Origin: JACVRW01 sp036407035
GTDB lineage: Bacteria; Actinomycetota; Thermoleophilia; Solirubrobacterales; Thermoleophilaceae
DNA length: 26,027 bases
Direction of reading: 5' to 3'
Assembly (NCBI GenBank): GCA_036407035.1
Contig: DASXAA010000182.1
Coordinates: 1 to 26,027 of the forward strand
A program made the translations under genes and the position numbers. Below the pieces are notes generated by a model, which made no database searches, was not told the DNA's origin, and worked only from the letters and a program-made list of their open reading frames with translations. Shown one piece after another: positions 7,649-14,200 of this stretch (within the stretch, counting starts at the first letter, position 1; each line of letters begins with the position of its first letter).

Positions 7649-8134
7649 GTGACCGGGTATCTGGGGCTCGGCTCGAACGAGGGCGACCGCCTCGCGAACC
7701 TGCGCGCGGCGCGCGACGTCCTCGGGCGCTGCGGGATCGAGGTGACGGGGGCGTCGTCCGTCTACGTGACCGCCCCGCAGGGCGAGGTGACCGACCAGGC
7801 CGACTTCCTGAACGCCTGCCTGCGGATCGAGACGGACCTCGAGCCGGAGCGGCTGCTCGACGCGTGCAAGGAGGTGGAGCGGGAGCTCGGCCGGCGGCCG
7901 GGCGGCCCGCGCCACGGCCCGCGGCCGATCGACGTGGACGTGCTCCTGCTCGCCGACACCGAGTACGAGTCGGAGCGCCTCCGCCTGCCGCACCGCGAGG
8001 TGGCGAGCAGGCGCTTCGTGCTGGAGCCCCTGCTCGAGCTCGACCCCGGCCTGCGCCTGCCCGACGGCTCGGCGCTGTCCGACCGGCTCGACGCCGTGGC
8101 GGACCAGCGGGTGGAGCGTCGCGGCGCGCTCTGA
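7649..8134 (+). CDS. folK: 2-amino-4-hydroxy-6-hydroxymethyldihydropteridine pyrophosphokinase
   Basis: Transfers pyrophosphate from ATP to hydroxymethyl-dihydropterin, making the substrate of FolP. The 161 residues are the normal length. Signatures: YLGLGSNEGDR at the N-terminus, the loop DQADFLNACLRIET, the ELGRRP segment, the metal-binding RPIDVDVLLL, and LRLPHREVASRRFVLEPL. GTG 7649 opens immediately on the first strand. No ribosome site is visible; a -10-like hexamer just upstream suggests a leaderless transcript. It is separated from folP-folB by the sensor kinase gene, unlike the usual contiguous folP-folB-folK order. A hairpin with a T-run follows the stop directly. Confidence 0.96.
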   Translation: MTGYLGLGSNEGDRLANLRAARDVLGRCGIEVTGASSVYVTAPQGEVTDQADFLNACLRIETDLEPERLLDACKEVERELGRRPGGPRHGPRPIDVDVLLLADTEYESERLRLPHREVASRRFVLEPLLELDPGLRLPDGSALSDRLDAVADQRVERRGAL

Positions 8135-8154
8135 CCCCCCAAACGGGGGTTTTT
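8135..8154 (+). terminator. Probable intrinsic terminator after folK
   Basis: Starting right after the folK TGA: a C-run (8135-8140), loop AAAC, G5 (8145-8149) and a run of five T (8150-8154). The 5-bp all-GC stem with a T-tract has the form of a short intrinsic terminator. It also belongs to a C-run/G-run motif that recurs before other genes here, so a regulatory reading is possible. Confidence 0.6.
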
Positions 8155-8202
8155 CTCGCCGATCCCGTTCGCCGCTCGCGCACCCGGCGACACGGTGAGA
8201 CG

Positions 8203-8445
8203 ATGGACCACGTGCTCGAGCTTGCGAGCTTCCGCGGTAACGACGACCCCTCACTCGTAGCCGCCTCCCTCGCGTGCCGGATCTGCCTCTCGGGCGACGT
8301 GGAGTGGTCGCTCGAGGTGGACGACTTCGGCGGCCAGGCGTGCTGCCATTGCCGCGCCTGCGGCGACAGCCGCATCGTCACGCTCACGTCCGAGCAGGCG
8401 CTGCGGCTCTGGCTCGAGCGCCGGCGGCCGCTCCAACCCGCGTAA
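8203..8445 (+). CDS. 80-residue Cys-rich protein, possible zinc ribbon
   Basis: A small, probably cytoplasmic protein with CRIC (residues 26-29) and, about 18 residues later, CCHCRAC; the CxxC...CxxC spacing is that of a zinc-ribbon or treble-clef-like metal site. The segment between (EWSLEVDDFGGQA) looks like the beta-hairpin of a ribbon. ATG 8203 has only a modest GGTGAG upstream. It stands alone between the folK terminator and the GAF-kinase operon, on the same strand. No family is recognised. It may be a nucleic-acid-binding or regulatory microprotein, but that is only suggested by the metal motif. Confidence 0.65.
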   Translation: MDHVLELASFRGNDDPSLVAASLACRICLSGDVEWSLEVDDFGGQACCHCRACGDSRIVTLTSEQALRLWLERRRPLQPA

Positions 8446-8468
8446 CCTGCGGCACAAACCCGCGGTAA
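8435..8468 (+). repeat. Direct repeat upstream of the GAF kinase operon
   Basis: AACCCGCGTAAC (8435-8446) is repeated as AACCCGCGGTAA (8457-8468), with starts 22 bp apart, about two helical turns, just before the kinase start at 8481. It could be a tandem regulator site; by chance it is not remarkable in such GC-rich DNA. Confidence 0.3.
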
Positions 8469-8480
8469 GAGAGAACGCAG

Positions 8481-9617
8481 ATGGCGGACGCCGGGACCAC
8501 CGCGCGCACGGACGTGCTGAACGTGATCGTCGAGCTCCTTGCGGAGCTGGACGGCAACCCGCAATCCTCGGCGCGCGAGTTCTACGACAGCCTCTGCGAG
8601 GCGCTCTGCCGGCTGGTGTCGATGAAGCGGGCCGGGCTGATGCTCTACGACGATGCGCGCCAGCTCGTGGTCCCGGTCGGCAGCCATGGCGTGGAGTCCG
8701 GGATCCTCAAGGACCTGTACGGCACGCTCGAGGAGACGCCGGTCGCGCAGGTGGCGTTCGCCGAGGACCGCGTGGTGGAGGTGTCCGACGAGATCGGGGA
8801 GTGGGTGCCGCAGCGGTACGCCCGCTTCGCCGGGGTCACGACGCTCACGTGCACGCCGGTCTCGGCCGGCGGCCGCTGGCTCGGCGTGATCTTCGCCGAC
8901 CGCGGCGGCGGCAGGTTCTCGCTCACCGACGAGGAGCGGGACACGATGTGGACGCTCGGCAAGATGGCCGCCCTGGCCGCCAGCGTGCGCATCGCGACGA
9001 GCCAGCACGGCAGGGCGCGCCTGCTGCAGGCCCGGATCGACCTCGCGCGGGAGCTGCACGAGCGCGTGGTGCAGCGGCTGTTCGGCGTGTCGCTCGTGCT
9101 CGGCTCGGAGCAGGGCCTGAGCGAGGAGGCGCGGCGGCGCTGCGCCGAGGAGATGCAGGCGGCGCTGGCGGACCTGCGCGAGGCGCTGTCGCGGCCGCTC
9201 GCGCCGCCGAGCGTGGACACGGGCGCCACCCTGCGCGAGGAGTTCGTGCGGCTCGGGCGCCACTACGACGACCTGCCGCTCGAGCTCGAGTGGGAGGAGG
9301 GCGTGGAGGTGCCGGACGAGCTCGAGCCGCTTGCGCAGTCGGTGCTGGCGGAGGCGCTTCGCAACGCGCGCAAGCACGCGAGCCCGAGCAGCGTGCGCGT
9401 GAACGTGGGCCGCGCCGACGGCACGTTCATCCTCGAGGTGAGAAACGACGGCCGCCGCGCCGGGGGCCAGGGCGCCACGCCCGGAGGAACCGGGATGGGG
9501 CTGCGGCTGGCGGCGGTCGAGGCGCTCCAGCGCGGCGGGGTCGTGGAGTTCGGCCCCGAGGACGAGAACGAGTGGCGGGTGCGGCTGGTCGTGCCGCTCG
9601 GCTCGGAGGACGCATGA
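8481..9617 (+). CDS. GAF-domain sensor histidine kinase (HisKA_3 / NarL-partner type)
   Basis: A 378-residue soluble kinase. A GAF domain spans about 30-175 (sensor pocket; VSAGGRWLGVIFADR is the typical closing strand pair). The dimerisation segment has LARELHERVVQRLFG with phospho-acceptor His193, characteristic of the HisKA_3 family that pairs with LuxR-type regulators. The ATPase domain has the N box EALRNARKHA (Asn295), EVRNDG (319-324) and the glycine loop GGTGMGLRL (336-344). No membrane segment is seen, so it reads an internal signal. ATG 8481 is preceded by a weak GAGAGA. Its TGA overlaps the ATG of the response regulator (ATGA), making a textbook two-component pair. Confidence 0.93.
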   Translation: MADAGTTARTDVLNVIVELLAELDGNPQSSAREFYDSLCEALCRLVSMKRAGLMLYDDARQLVVPVGSHGVESGILKDLYGTLEETPVAQVAFAEDRVVEVSDEIGEWVPQRYARFAGVTTLTCTPVSAGGRWLGVIFADRGGGRFSLTDEERDTMWTLGKMAALAASVRIATSQHGRARLLQARIDLARELHERVVQRLFGVSLVLGSEQGLSEEARRRCAEEMQAALADLREALSRPLAPPSVDTGATLREEFVRLGRHYDDLPLELEWEEGVEVPDELEPLAQSVLAEALRNARKHASPSSVRVNVGRADGTFILEVRNDGRRAGGQGATPGGTGMGLRLAAVEALQRGGVVEFGPEDENEWRVRLVVPLGSEDA

Positions 9618-10219
9618 GCCCGGACAAGCGGCTGCGCGTGCTCGTGGTGGACGACCACGACGTCGTCCACTGGGGCTTCCGGCTGCTGTTGACGGAGCAG
9701 CCGTGGGTGGAGCGGTGCGTGTCTGCTTCGAGCGCGCAGGAGGCGCTCGAGATGACGCGCCGCTACGACCCGCACGTGGCGCTCGTGGACCTCTTTCTCG
9801 GCGAGCAATCGGGCGCGGAGCTGTGCGAGGCGATCCGCCGCCAGGCGCCGGCCACGCGCGTGCTCCTGATCTCGGGCGCCGGCTGGATATCGCCCCAGGC
9901 CGCGCGCGCGGCGGGCGCGTCCGGGTTCGTGTCGAAGGACTGGTCCGCGAACGACGTGGCCATGGCGGTCCGGATGGTCGGCAAGGGGATGACGGTGTTC
10001 GCGCCGCGCTCCGAGCAGCCGGCCGCGCCGCTGTCGGAGCGCGAGCGGGAGGTGCTGACGCTGATGGCCTCCGGGGCGACGAACAAGGAGATCGCCGAGC
10101 GGCTCTACCTCTCCCCGCACACGGTCAAGGAGCACACGAGCGCGCTCTACCGCAAGCTCAAGGTGCGCAACCGCGCCGAGGCGGTGCGCCGCGCCGAGCG
10201 GCTCGGGCTGACGGTTTGA
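9614..10219 (+). CDS. NarL/LuxR-family response regulator
   Basis: The partner of the upstream GAF kinase. The receiver domain (about 7-125) has the acidic pair Asp13-Asp14, phospho-acceptor Asp59 (LVDLFLGE), the switch Ser87 and Lys108 (VSKDW). A LuxR-type helix-turn-helix follows (about 139-198): LSEREREVLTLMASGATNKE, then SPHTVKEHTSALYRKL. 201 residues is the normal size. Its targets are not evident. Start and stop are well supported by the ATGA overlap. Confidence 0.95.
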   Translation: MSPDKRLRVLVVDDHDVVHWGFRLLLTEQPWVERCVSASSAQEALEMTRRYDPHVALVDLFLGEQSGAELCEAIRRQAPATRVLLISGAGWISPQAARAAGASGFVSKDWSANDVAMAVRMVGKGMTVFAPRSEQPAAPLSEREREVLTLMASGATNKEIAERLYLSPHTVKEHTSALYRKLKVRNRAEAVRRAERLGLTV

Positions 10220-10250
10220 GCGGCGCGTCCGTTTCGTTCAAGACGGCGGA

Positions 10251-10262
10251 CCCGCCGGCGGG
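10251..10262. repeat. Perfect 12-bp palindrome before the VOC gene
   Basis: CCCGCCGGCGGG lies between the response-regulator stop and the VOC-protein start, 12 bp before the ATG. Possible operator or hairpin; weak evidence given the base composition. Confidence 0.25.
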
Positions 10263-10274
10263 GATCATGCGTCC

Positions 10275-10670
10275 ATGAGCATCGAGATGACATTGGGCTG
10301 GGTGATCGTGTACGTGGACGATCCGGGCGAGGCGGCCGCCTTCTACGAGCGGGCGTTCGGCCTGCGGACGGAGTTCGTCGCCGGGCAGGAGTACGCCCAG
10401 ATGGACACCGGCGGGACGAAGCTCGCCTTCGCCGCCTACAAGCTGGGGGAGAGCAACTTCGACGGCGGCGTGCGCCGCGCGGCGACCGAGGGGCAGCCCC
10501 CGAACATGGAGGTCGCGCTGGTGGCCGAGGACGTCGAAGGCGCCTACGCCCAGGCGCTCGAGGCCGGCTGCACGTCCCTGGCCGAGCCCGCGGACAAGCC
10601 GCAGGGCCAGCGCGTGGCCTACGTGCGCGACCCGTTCGGGACGCTGGTGGAGCTGGCCACGCCGCTCTAG
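10275..10670 (+). CDS. VOC-superfamily (glyoxalase/dioxygenase-like) protein
   Basis: A 131-residue protein with two beta-alpha-beta-beta-beta modules. Module one has GWVIVYVDDPGEAAAFYERA then the strand YAQMDTGGTKLAFA; module two has VALVAEDVEGAYAQALEAG and ends in the classic RDPFGTLVELATPL. Glu126 in the last strand is the usual metal-ligand position. Such proteins may be lyases, dioxygenases or drug-binding proteins; the substrate is unknown. The start at ATG 10275 is upstream-poor in Shine-Dalgarno signal. Its TAG stop sits in a CTAG palindrome that also supplies the stop of the convergent hydrolase. Confidence 0.88.
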   Translation: MSIEMTLGWVIVYVDDPGEAAAFYERAFGLRTEFVAGQEYAQMDTGGTKLAFAAYKLGESNFDGGVRRAATEGQPPNMEVALVAEDVEGAYAQALEAGCTSLAEPADKPQGQRVAYVRDPFGTLVELATPL

Positions 10671-11395
10671 GTCGTTGCCAGGTCGATCAGCGCCTCGGCC
10701 AGCTCGGCCGGCATCGACAGCATCGGCGCGTGGTCTGTGTCCAGCTCGATCACGCGCTCCACGCCGCCCTCGCGGATCATGCGGCGCTGGAGGGGCGGAG
10801 GGATCGACTGGTCCTGCCCGCAGAGCACGTAGGCGCGCGGGATGCCGTCGAGGGCGCCGTCGCCGAGCGCGACCGGCTGGGTGAACGGCAGGAGCGCCTG
10901 CGGGCGCCGCCTCGGGATCGCCCATGCGGCCACCTCGTCGGAGCAGCACGCGTAGGTCGTGCGGCGCACGACGTCGTCGGCCAGGCGCCCCACGGGCGGA
11001 TCGCCCTCGACCACGAGGTTCGCCTGCACCTGGTCGCCCTCGCCCTCCGGCAGACGGACGAGGTCCTGGAGGCTCTGCCCGTCCCGCGGAAGGAAGGCCG
11101 CCACGTATACGAGCGCCGCGATCCGCTCGGGGCAGCGCGCGGCCGCCTGGGTGGCGACCATGCCGCCCATGCTGTGGGCGGCCACCACGGCCGGCTCGGT
11201 CCGTTCGCCGAGCGCGTCGCACAGCCTCGCGACGTATGCGTCGAGGCTCACCTCCCCCAAGGGCGTCCGGTCATCGCCGGCGCCCGGCAGGTCGATCGCC
11301 TGCGCGCTGTGGCCGGCAGCCTCGAGCCGCGGCGTCAGGGGCTCCCAGCTCCAGGCGCCCGCGAACGCGCCGTGCACGAGCACGAACCTCGCCAT
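10667..11395 (-). CDS. Alpha/beta-hydrolase (esterase/methylesterase-like)
   Basis: A 242-residue cytoplasmic alpha/beta-hydrolase. The oxyanion motif VHGAFAGAWSW is at the N-terminus; the nucleophile elbow is AHSMGGM with Ser75; the acid is probably Asp195 (CGQDQS) and the base His222 (DTDHAPML). The overall pattern resembles the small-esterase group that includes plant methylesterases and hydroxynitrile lyases. ATG at 11395-11393 has no ribosome site, but TAGGGT (minus strand, 11409-11404) ends 8 nt upstream, pointing to a leaderless transcript. It is divergent from the AlkZ/YcaQ-like gene with only 24 bp between start codons, and convergent with the VOC gene, sharing a CTAG stop. The substrate is unknown. 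Confidence 0.92.
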   Translation of the reverse strand: MARFVLVHGAFAGAWSWEPLTPRLEAAGHSAQAIDLPGAGDDRTPLGEVSLDAYVARLCDALGERTEPAVVAAHSMGGMVATQAAARCPERIAALVYVAAFLPRDGQSLQDLVRLPEGEGDQVQANLVVEGDPPVGRLADDVVRRTTYACCSDEVAAWAIPRRRPQALLPFTQPVALGDGALDGIPRAYVLCGQDQSIPPPLQRRMIREGGVERVIELDTDHAPMLSMPAELAEALIDLATT

Positions 11396-11403
11396 GGGCG
11401 GGC

Positions 11404-11413
11404 ACCCTATCGT
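11404..11413. promoter_or_regulatory. Overlapping divergent -10 elements
   Basis: Only 24 bp (11396-11419) separate two ATG codons facing away from each other. On the plus strand TATCGT (11408-11413) ends 6 nt before ATG 11420; on the minus strand TAGGGT (11409-11404) ends 8 nt before ATG 11395. The hexamers share 2 bp, so both promoters could hardly be occupied at once. Neither gene has a Shine-Dalgarno. Confidence 0.5.
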
Positions 11414-11419
11414 CCGGCC

Positions 11420-12577
11420 ATGGTCCTCGGCCCGCGCGCTCTCGGCCGGGCCCTGCTCGAGCGGCAGGGCCTGCTCCGGCGCTCGCGAGTCTCCGCCGAG
11501 GAGATGGTCGAGTGCCTGGTCGGGATGCAGGCGCAGGAGCCGGAGAACCCGTACGTGGCGCTCTGGTCGCGGATCGAGGGCTTCCGGCCGGAGCACCTGA
11601 GCGTGCTGGTCGCGGAGCGCCGGGCAGTGCGCGCGCAGCTCATGCGCGCGACGATCCACCTCGTCACGGCGCGCGACTGCCTGGCCATCCATCCGCTCAC
11701 GCTGCCGGTGCTGGCGCAGGTGTTCAGGAATCCGTGGGCGGCCGGGCTCGCCGGGGCGGACGCGCGGGAGGTGGCGGCGGCGGGCGTGGAGCTGATGGCG
11801 GAGCGCCCGCGCACGCGCGCCGAGCTCGCCGAGCTGCTGGGGCGGCGCTGGCCTCGCGCCGCCCCCAAGGCCCTCGCGCACGCCGTGACGTTCAACGCGC
11901 CGCTCGTGCAGGTGCCGCCGCGCGGGCTCTGGGGCCGGAGCGGCCGGGCGGCATGGGCGCCCGCCCAGGCGTGGCTCGGCGCCGAGCTCGACGGCGAGCC
12001 GTCCGTGGACCGGCTCGTGCTGCGTTACCTCGCCGCGTTCGGCCCGGCGAGCGTGGCCGACGCCCGCACCTGGTCCCGGCTCACCGGCCTGGGCGAGGTG
12101 TTCGAGCGGCTGCGGTCGCGACTGCGGACGTTCCGCGACGAGAACGGGCGCGAGCTCTTCGACGTCCCGGACGCGCCGCTGCCCGACCCAGACGTCCCCG
12201 CCCCGCCGAGGTTCCTGCCCGAGTACGACAACGTGACGCTCTCCCACGACGACCGCTCGCGCATCCTCGCCGGTCACGGGCCCGGCCTGCCGCTCCCGGC
12301 CGGCAGGTGGGCCGGCACGCTGCTCGTGGACGGGTTCTACCGGGCGAACTGGAGCATCGCCGGCTCGGCGGAGGGCGCCGCCGCGACGCTCACGATCGAC
12401 CGCTTCGTTCCCCGCCCCGGCGACCCGGCCGGGACGGTGGAGGAGATCGAGGCGGAGGGCGCCGGGCTGCTCGCGCTCGTGGCGACGGACGCGACCGATC
12501 GCCGGGTGGAGTTCGTGCCCTCCGCGGGCCGCCGCGGGCGAACGTCGCGCAGCGGGCGGGGGGTCGGCGGAACGTGA
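11420..12577 (+). CDS. Winged-helix HTH_42 protein, AlkZ/YcaQ-like (putative DNA glycosylase)
   Basis: A 385-residue member, by pattern, of the winged-helix family that includes AlkZ and YcaQ, DNA glycosylases that unhook interstrand crosslinks or remove bulky alkyl adducts. Seen: LVGMQAQEPENPYVALWSR with a Gln-x-Gln pair at residues 37 and 39, matching the family's catalytic motif; LMRATIHLVTARD (74-86); winged-helix-like segments RTRAELAELLGRRW and RLVLRYLAAFGPASVADA; PRFLPEYDNVTLSH near residue 265-278; and LLVDGFYRANW. Many actinobacterial relatives are uncharacterised, so activity is inference. The last ~20 residues after VEFVPS are Arg/Gly/Ser-rich and look unlike a folded end. It is leaderless, divergent from the hydrolase. 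Confidence 0.82.
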   Translation: MVLGPRALGRALLERQGLLRRSRVSAEEMVECLVGMQAQEPENPYVALWSRIEGFRPEHLSVLVAERRAVRAQLMRATIHLVTARDCLAIHPLTLPVLAQVFRNPWAAGLAGADAREVAAAGVELMAERPRTRAELAELLGRRWPRAAPKALAHAVTFNAPLVQVPPRGLWGRSGRAAWAPAQAWLGAELDGEPSVDRLVLRYLAAFGPASVADARTWSRLTGLGEVFERLRSRLRTFRDENGRELFDVPDAPLPDPDVPAPPRFLPEYDNVTLSHDDRSRILAGHGPGLPLPAGRWAGTLLVDGFYRANWSIAGSAEGAAATLTIDRFVPRPGDPAGTVEEIEAEGAGLLALVATDATDRRVEFVPSAGRRGRTSRSGRGVGGT

Positions 12578-12847
12578 GCCGGCCCCGGGGAACGACCGCG
12601 CTGCCGGCGACGGTGAGCGCGCCGCCGGCTGTGCCCCCTGGGTGGACCGGCATTCCACGGCCTTCGAGGGTCGGGCCGAGAACGGCGGCGCACCAAGAGG
12701 GGTCCGGGAGTCGGTGACCGTCCGCGAGGAGGGTGGGCTGGCTTGCGACGAGATCCCGGACGGAACTCGGCCCACCCCCGGCGGGGCGCCCGCGCCGCAC
12801 CCGTTCGGGCCGGGTGGCGGGGCGCCGGCGGAGCGTGGGCGGTTTCG

Positions 12848-12864
12848 GTCAACCGGTGGTTGAC
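12848..12864. repeat. Operator-like inverted repeat
   Basis: GTCAACCGGTGGTTGAC: a perfect 7-bp inverted repeat around GGT. The right arm contains TTGAC, like a -35 element, but no -10 at a proper distance was found. It lies in the gene-poor stretch 12578-13183. Confidence 0.35.
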
Positions 12865-12933
12865 GCAGGCGGGCCACACTCGTCGGGGCCACCGGCCGCT
12901 CCCCACCATCGCGGTGGCCGGCGGGCCGAGGGC

Positions 12934-13053
12934 GTGCTGCTCGTGGAGGCCGGCGGCGACGGGCTCGCCACCGACGTGACCCTCACGATCCGCCCGCTCG
13001 ACGCCCTCCTCGCCGGCATCGAGCGGATGAACGAGCTGCTCGCGATTGGCTGA
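12934..13053 (+). pseudogene. Coding-like fragment in a gene-poor stretch (possible remnant)
   Basis: The 606 bases 12578-13183 hold no convincing intact gene. The final segment 12934-13053 reads as a credible 39-residue C-terminus (VLLVEAGGDGLATDVTL, ending in MNELLAIG) with G or C at nearly every third position, before TGA 13051-13053. Upstream, the same frame degrades into Arg/Gly/Pro-rich low complexity, and other frames (for example around 12640-12860) show only short plausible stretches. It may be the tail of a decayed or frameshifted gene, or a microprotein started at GTG 12934 without a ribosome site. No family is recognised. Confidence 0.3.
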
Positions 13054-13111
13054 GCCCTTGTAACAGCCGCCATTAGCGGGGATTTCGCACCCCCCCGGAC
13101 GGTCGCCGCCG

Positions 13112-13130
13112 ACCCCCCCGGTCGGGGGGT
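13112..13130. promoter_or_regulatory. C-run/G-run hairpin upstream of the fatty-acid operon
   Basis: ACCCCCCCGGTCGGGGGGT forms a perfect 7-bp stem (13112-13118 with 13124-13130), 53 bp before fabH. A half copy, C7 then GGACGG, sits just upstream at 13090-13102. It has no T-run, so an operator or promoter-associated element is more likely than a terminator. Confidence 0.4.
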
Positions 13131-13183
13131 AACGAGGGTCCGATTCACCGAACTCTCACGCGGCTGCGGAAGGGTCTCTGACC

Positions 13184-14200
13184 ATGGGTCGCGACACCCA
13201 ACTCGACGTTGCGCAAATACCGGCGGGCCGGCGCCGCTTCGGCGACCGCGCGCCGATGCGGCCGGCGGCCGTGCAGTCGGTGGCGATGGCCGTGCCTGAG
13301 CGCGTCGTCGGAAACGACGTGGTCGCCGCCAACACCGGCGTGACCGAGCAGTGGATCCTCCACCGCACGGGCGTACGCGAGCGGCGCATGGTCGGCGAGG
13401 GGGATCGCCTCCAGGACCTGGCGGTGGCCGCCGGGGAGGCGGCGCTCGATGAGGCCGGCGTGGACCCCGCCGACATCGACCTCGTGATCGTCGCGACGAT
13501 AGCCGCCGACGAGCTGATGCCCAACGCGGCGCCGCTCGTGGCGCACGAGCTGGGCACGCCGAACGCCGGCGCGATGGACCTCGCCTCCGCGTGCACCGGC
13601 TTTCTCTCCGCCCTGTCACTCGCCACCGGGCAGGTCGAGGTCGGTCGCGTGGAGCACGCGCTCGTGATCGGCGCCGACGTGCTCTCGCGCATCACGGACC
13701 CCTCTGACCGCGGCACGGCCGCCCTGTTCGCGGACGGCGCCGGCGCGGTCGTGGTCGGCCCGGCCGAGGACGGCGAGGGCCACATCGGCCCGATCGTGCT
13801 CCACTCGGACGGCGCCGGCGCCGAGAGCATCCGCGCCGAGATCGAGGAGCGCGTGGTGCGCATGCAGGGTCACGACACCTTCCGCGAGGCCGTGCGCCGG
13901 ATGTCCGAGGCCACGCTCGAGGCGACGGCGCTCGCCGGCGTGGACCTCGACGAGATCGATCTCTTCGTCTACCACCAGGCCAACGCGCGCATCCTCGCGG
14001 CCGTCGGCGAGAAGCTCGGCCTCGACCGCGACCGTGTGATCGACTCGATCGACCGCTACGGCAACACGTCGTCGGCGACGCTCCCGATCGCGCTCTCCGA
14101 CGCGCGCGAGCGCGGCCTGCTCGAGCCCGGGATGACCGTGCTCCTGTCCGCCTTCGGCGCCGGCCTCACCTGGGGCGCGGGGGTGATCGAATGGCGATGA
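13184..14200 (+). CDS. fabH: 3-oxoacyl-ACP synthase III (KAS III)
   Basis: Starts type II fatty-acid synthesis by condensing an acyl-CoA primer with malonyl-ACP. Thiolase fold with the catalytic triad Cys137 (ASACTGF), His264 (YHQANARIL) and Asn294 (YGNTSSATLP); GAGAVVVG and the terminal GAGLTWGAGVIEWR are also typical. The 338 residues include ~24 extra N-terminal ones before MRPAAVQSVAMAVPERVV; ATG 13184 is kept because GGAAGGG (13168-13174) is well placed, whereas ATG 13256 has no ribosome site. The stop overlaps fabG by 10 bp. First gene of an eight-gene operon. Primer preference (acetyl or branched) cannot be told. Confidence 0.96.
   Translation: MGRDTQLDVAQIPAGRRRFGDRAPMRPAAVQSVAMAVPERVVGNDVVAANTGVTEQWILHRTGVRERRMVGEGDRLQDLAVAAGEAALDEAGVDPADIDLVIVATIAADELMPNAAPLVAHELGTPNAGAMDLASACTGFLSALSLATGQVEVGRVEHALVIGADVLSRITDPSDRGTAALFADGAGAVVVGPAEDGEGHIGPIVLHSDGAGAESIRAEIEERVVRMQGHDTFREAVRRMSEATLEATALAGVDLDEIDLFVYHQANARILAAVGEKLGLDRDRVIDSIDRYGNTSSATLPIALSDARERGLLEPGMTVLLSAFGAGLTWGAGVIEWR

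Noticed and set aside
6693..9377. Long minus-strand open frame opposite the kinase and folK region
   Set aside because: Shadow of the hybrid kinase, folK and GAF kinase genes; low-complexity translation and no start signal.
12642..12863. Possible 73-residue gene in the gene-poor stretch
   Set aside because: Gly/Pro-rich translation without ribosome site or recognisable motif; third-position bias is not decisive at this base composition.
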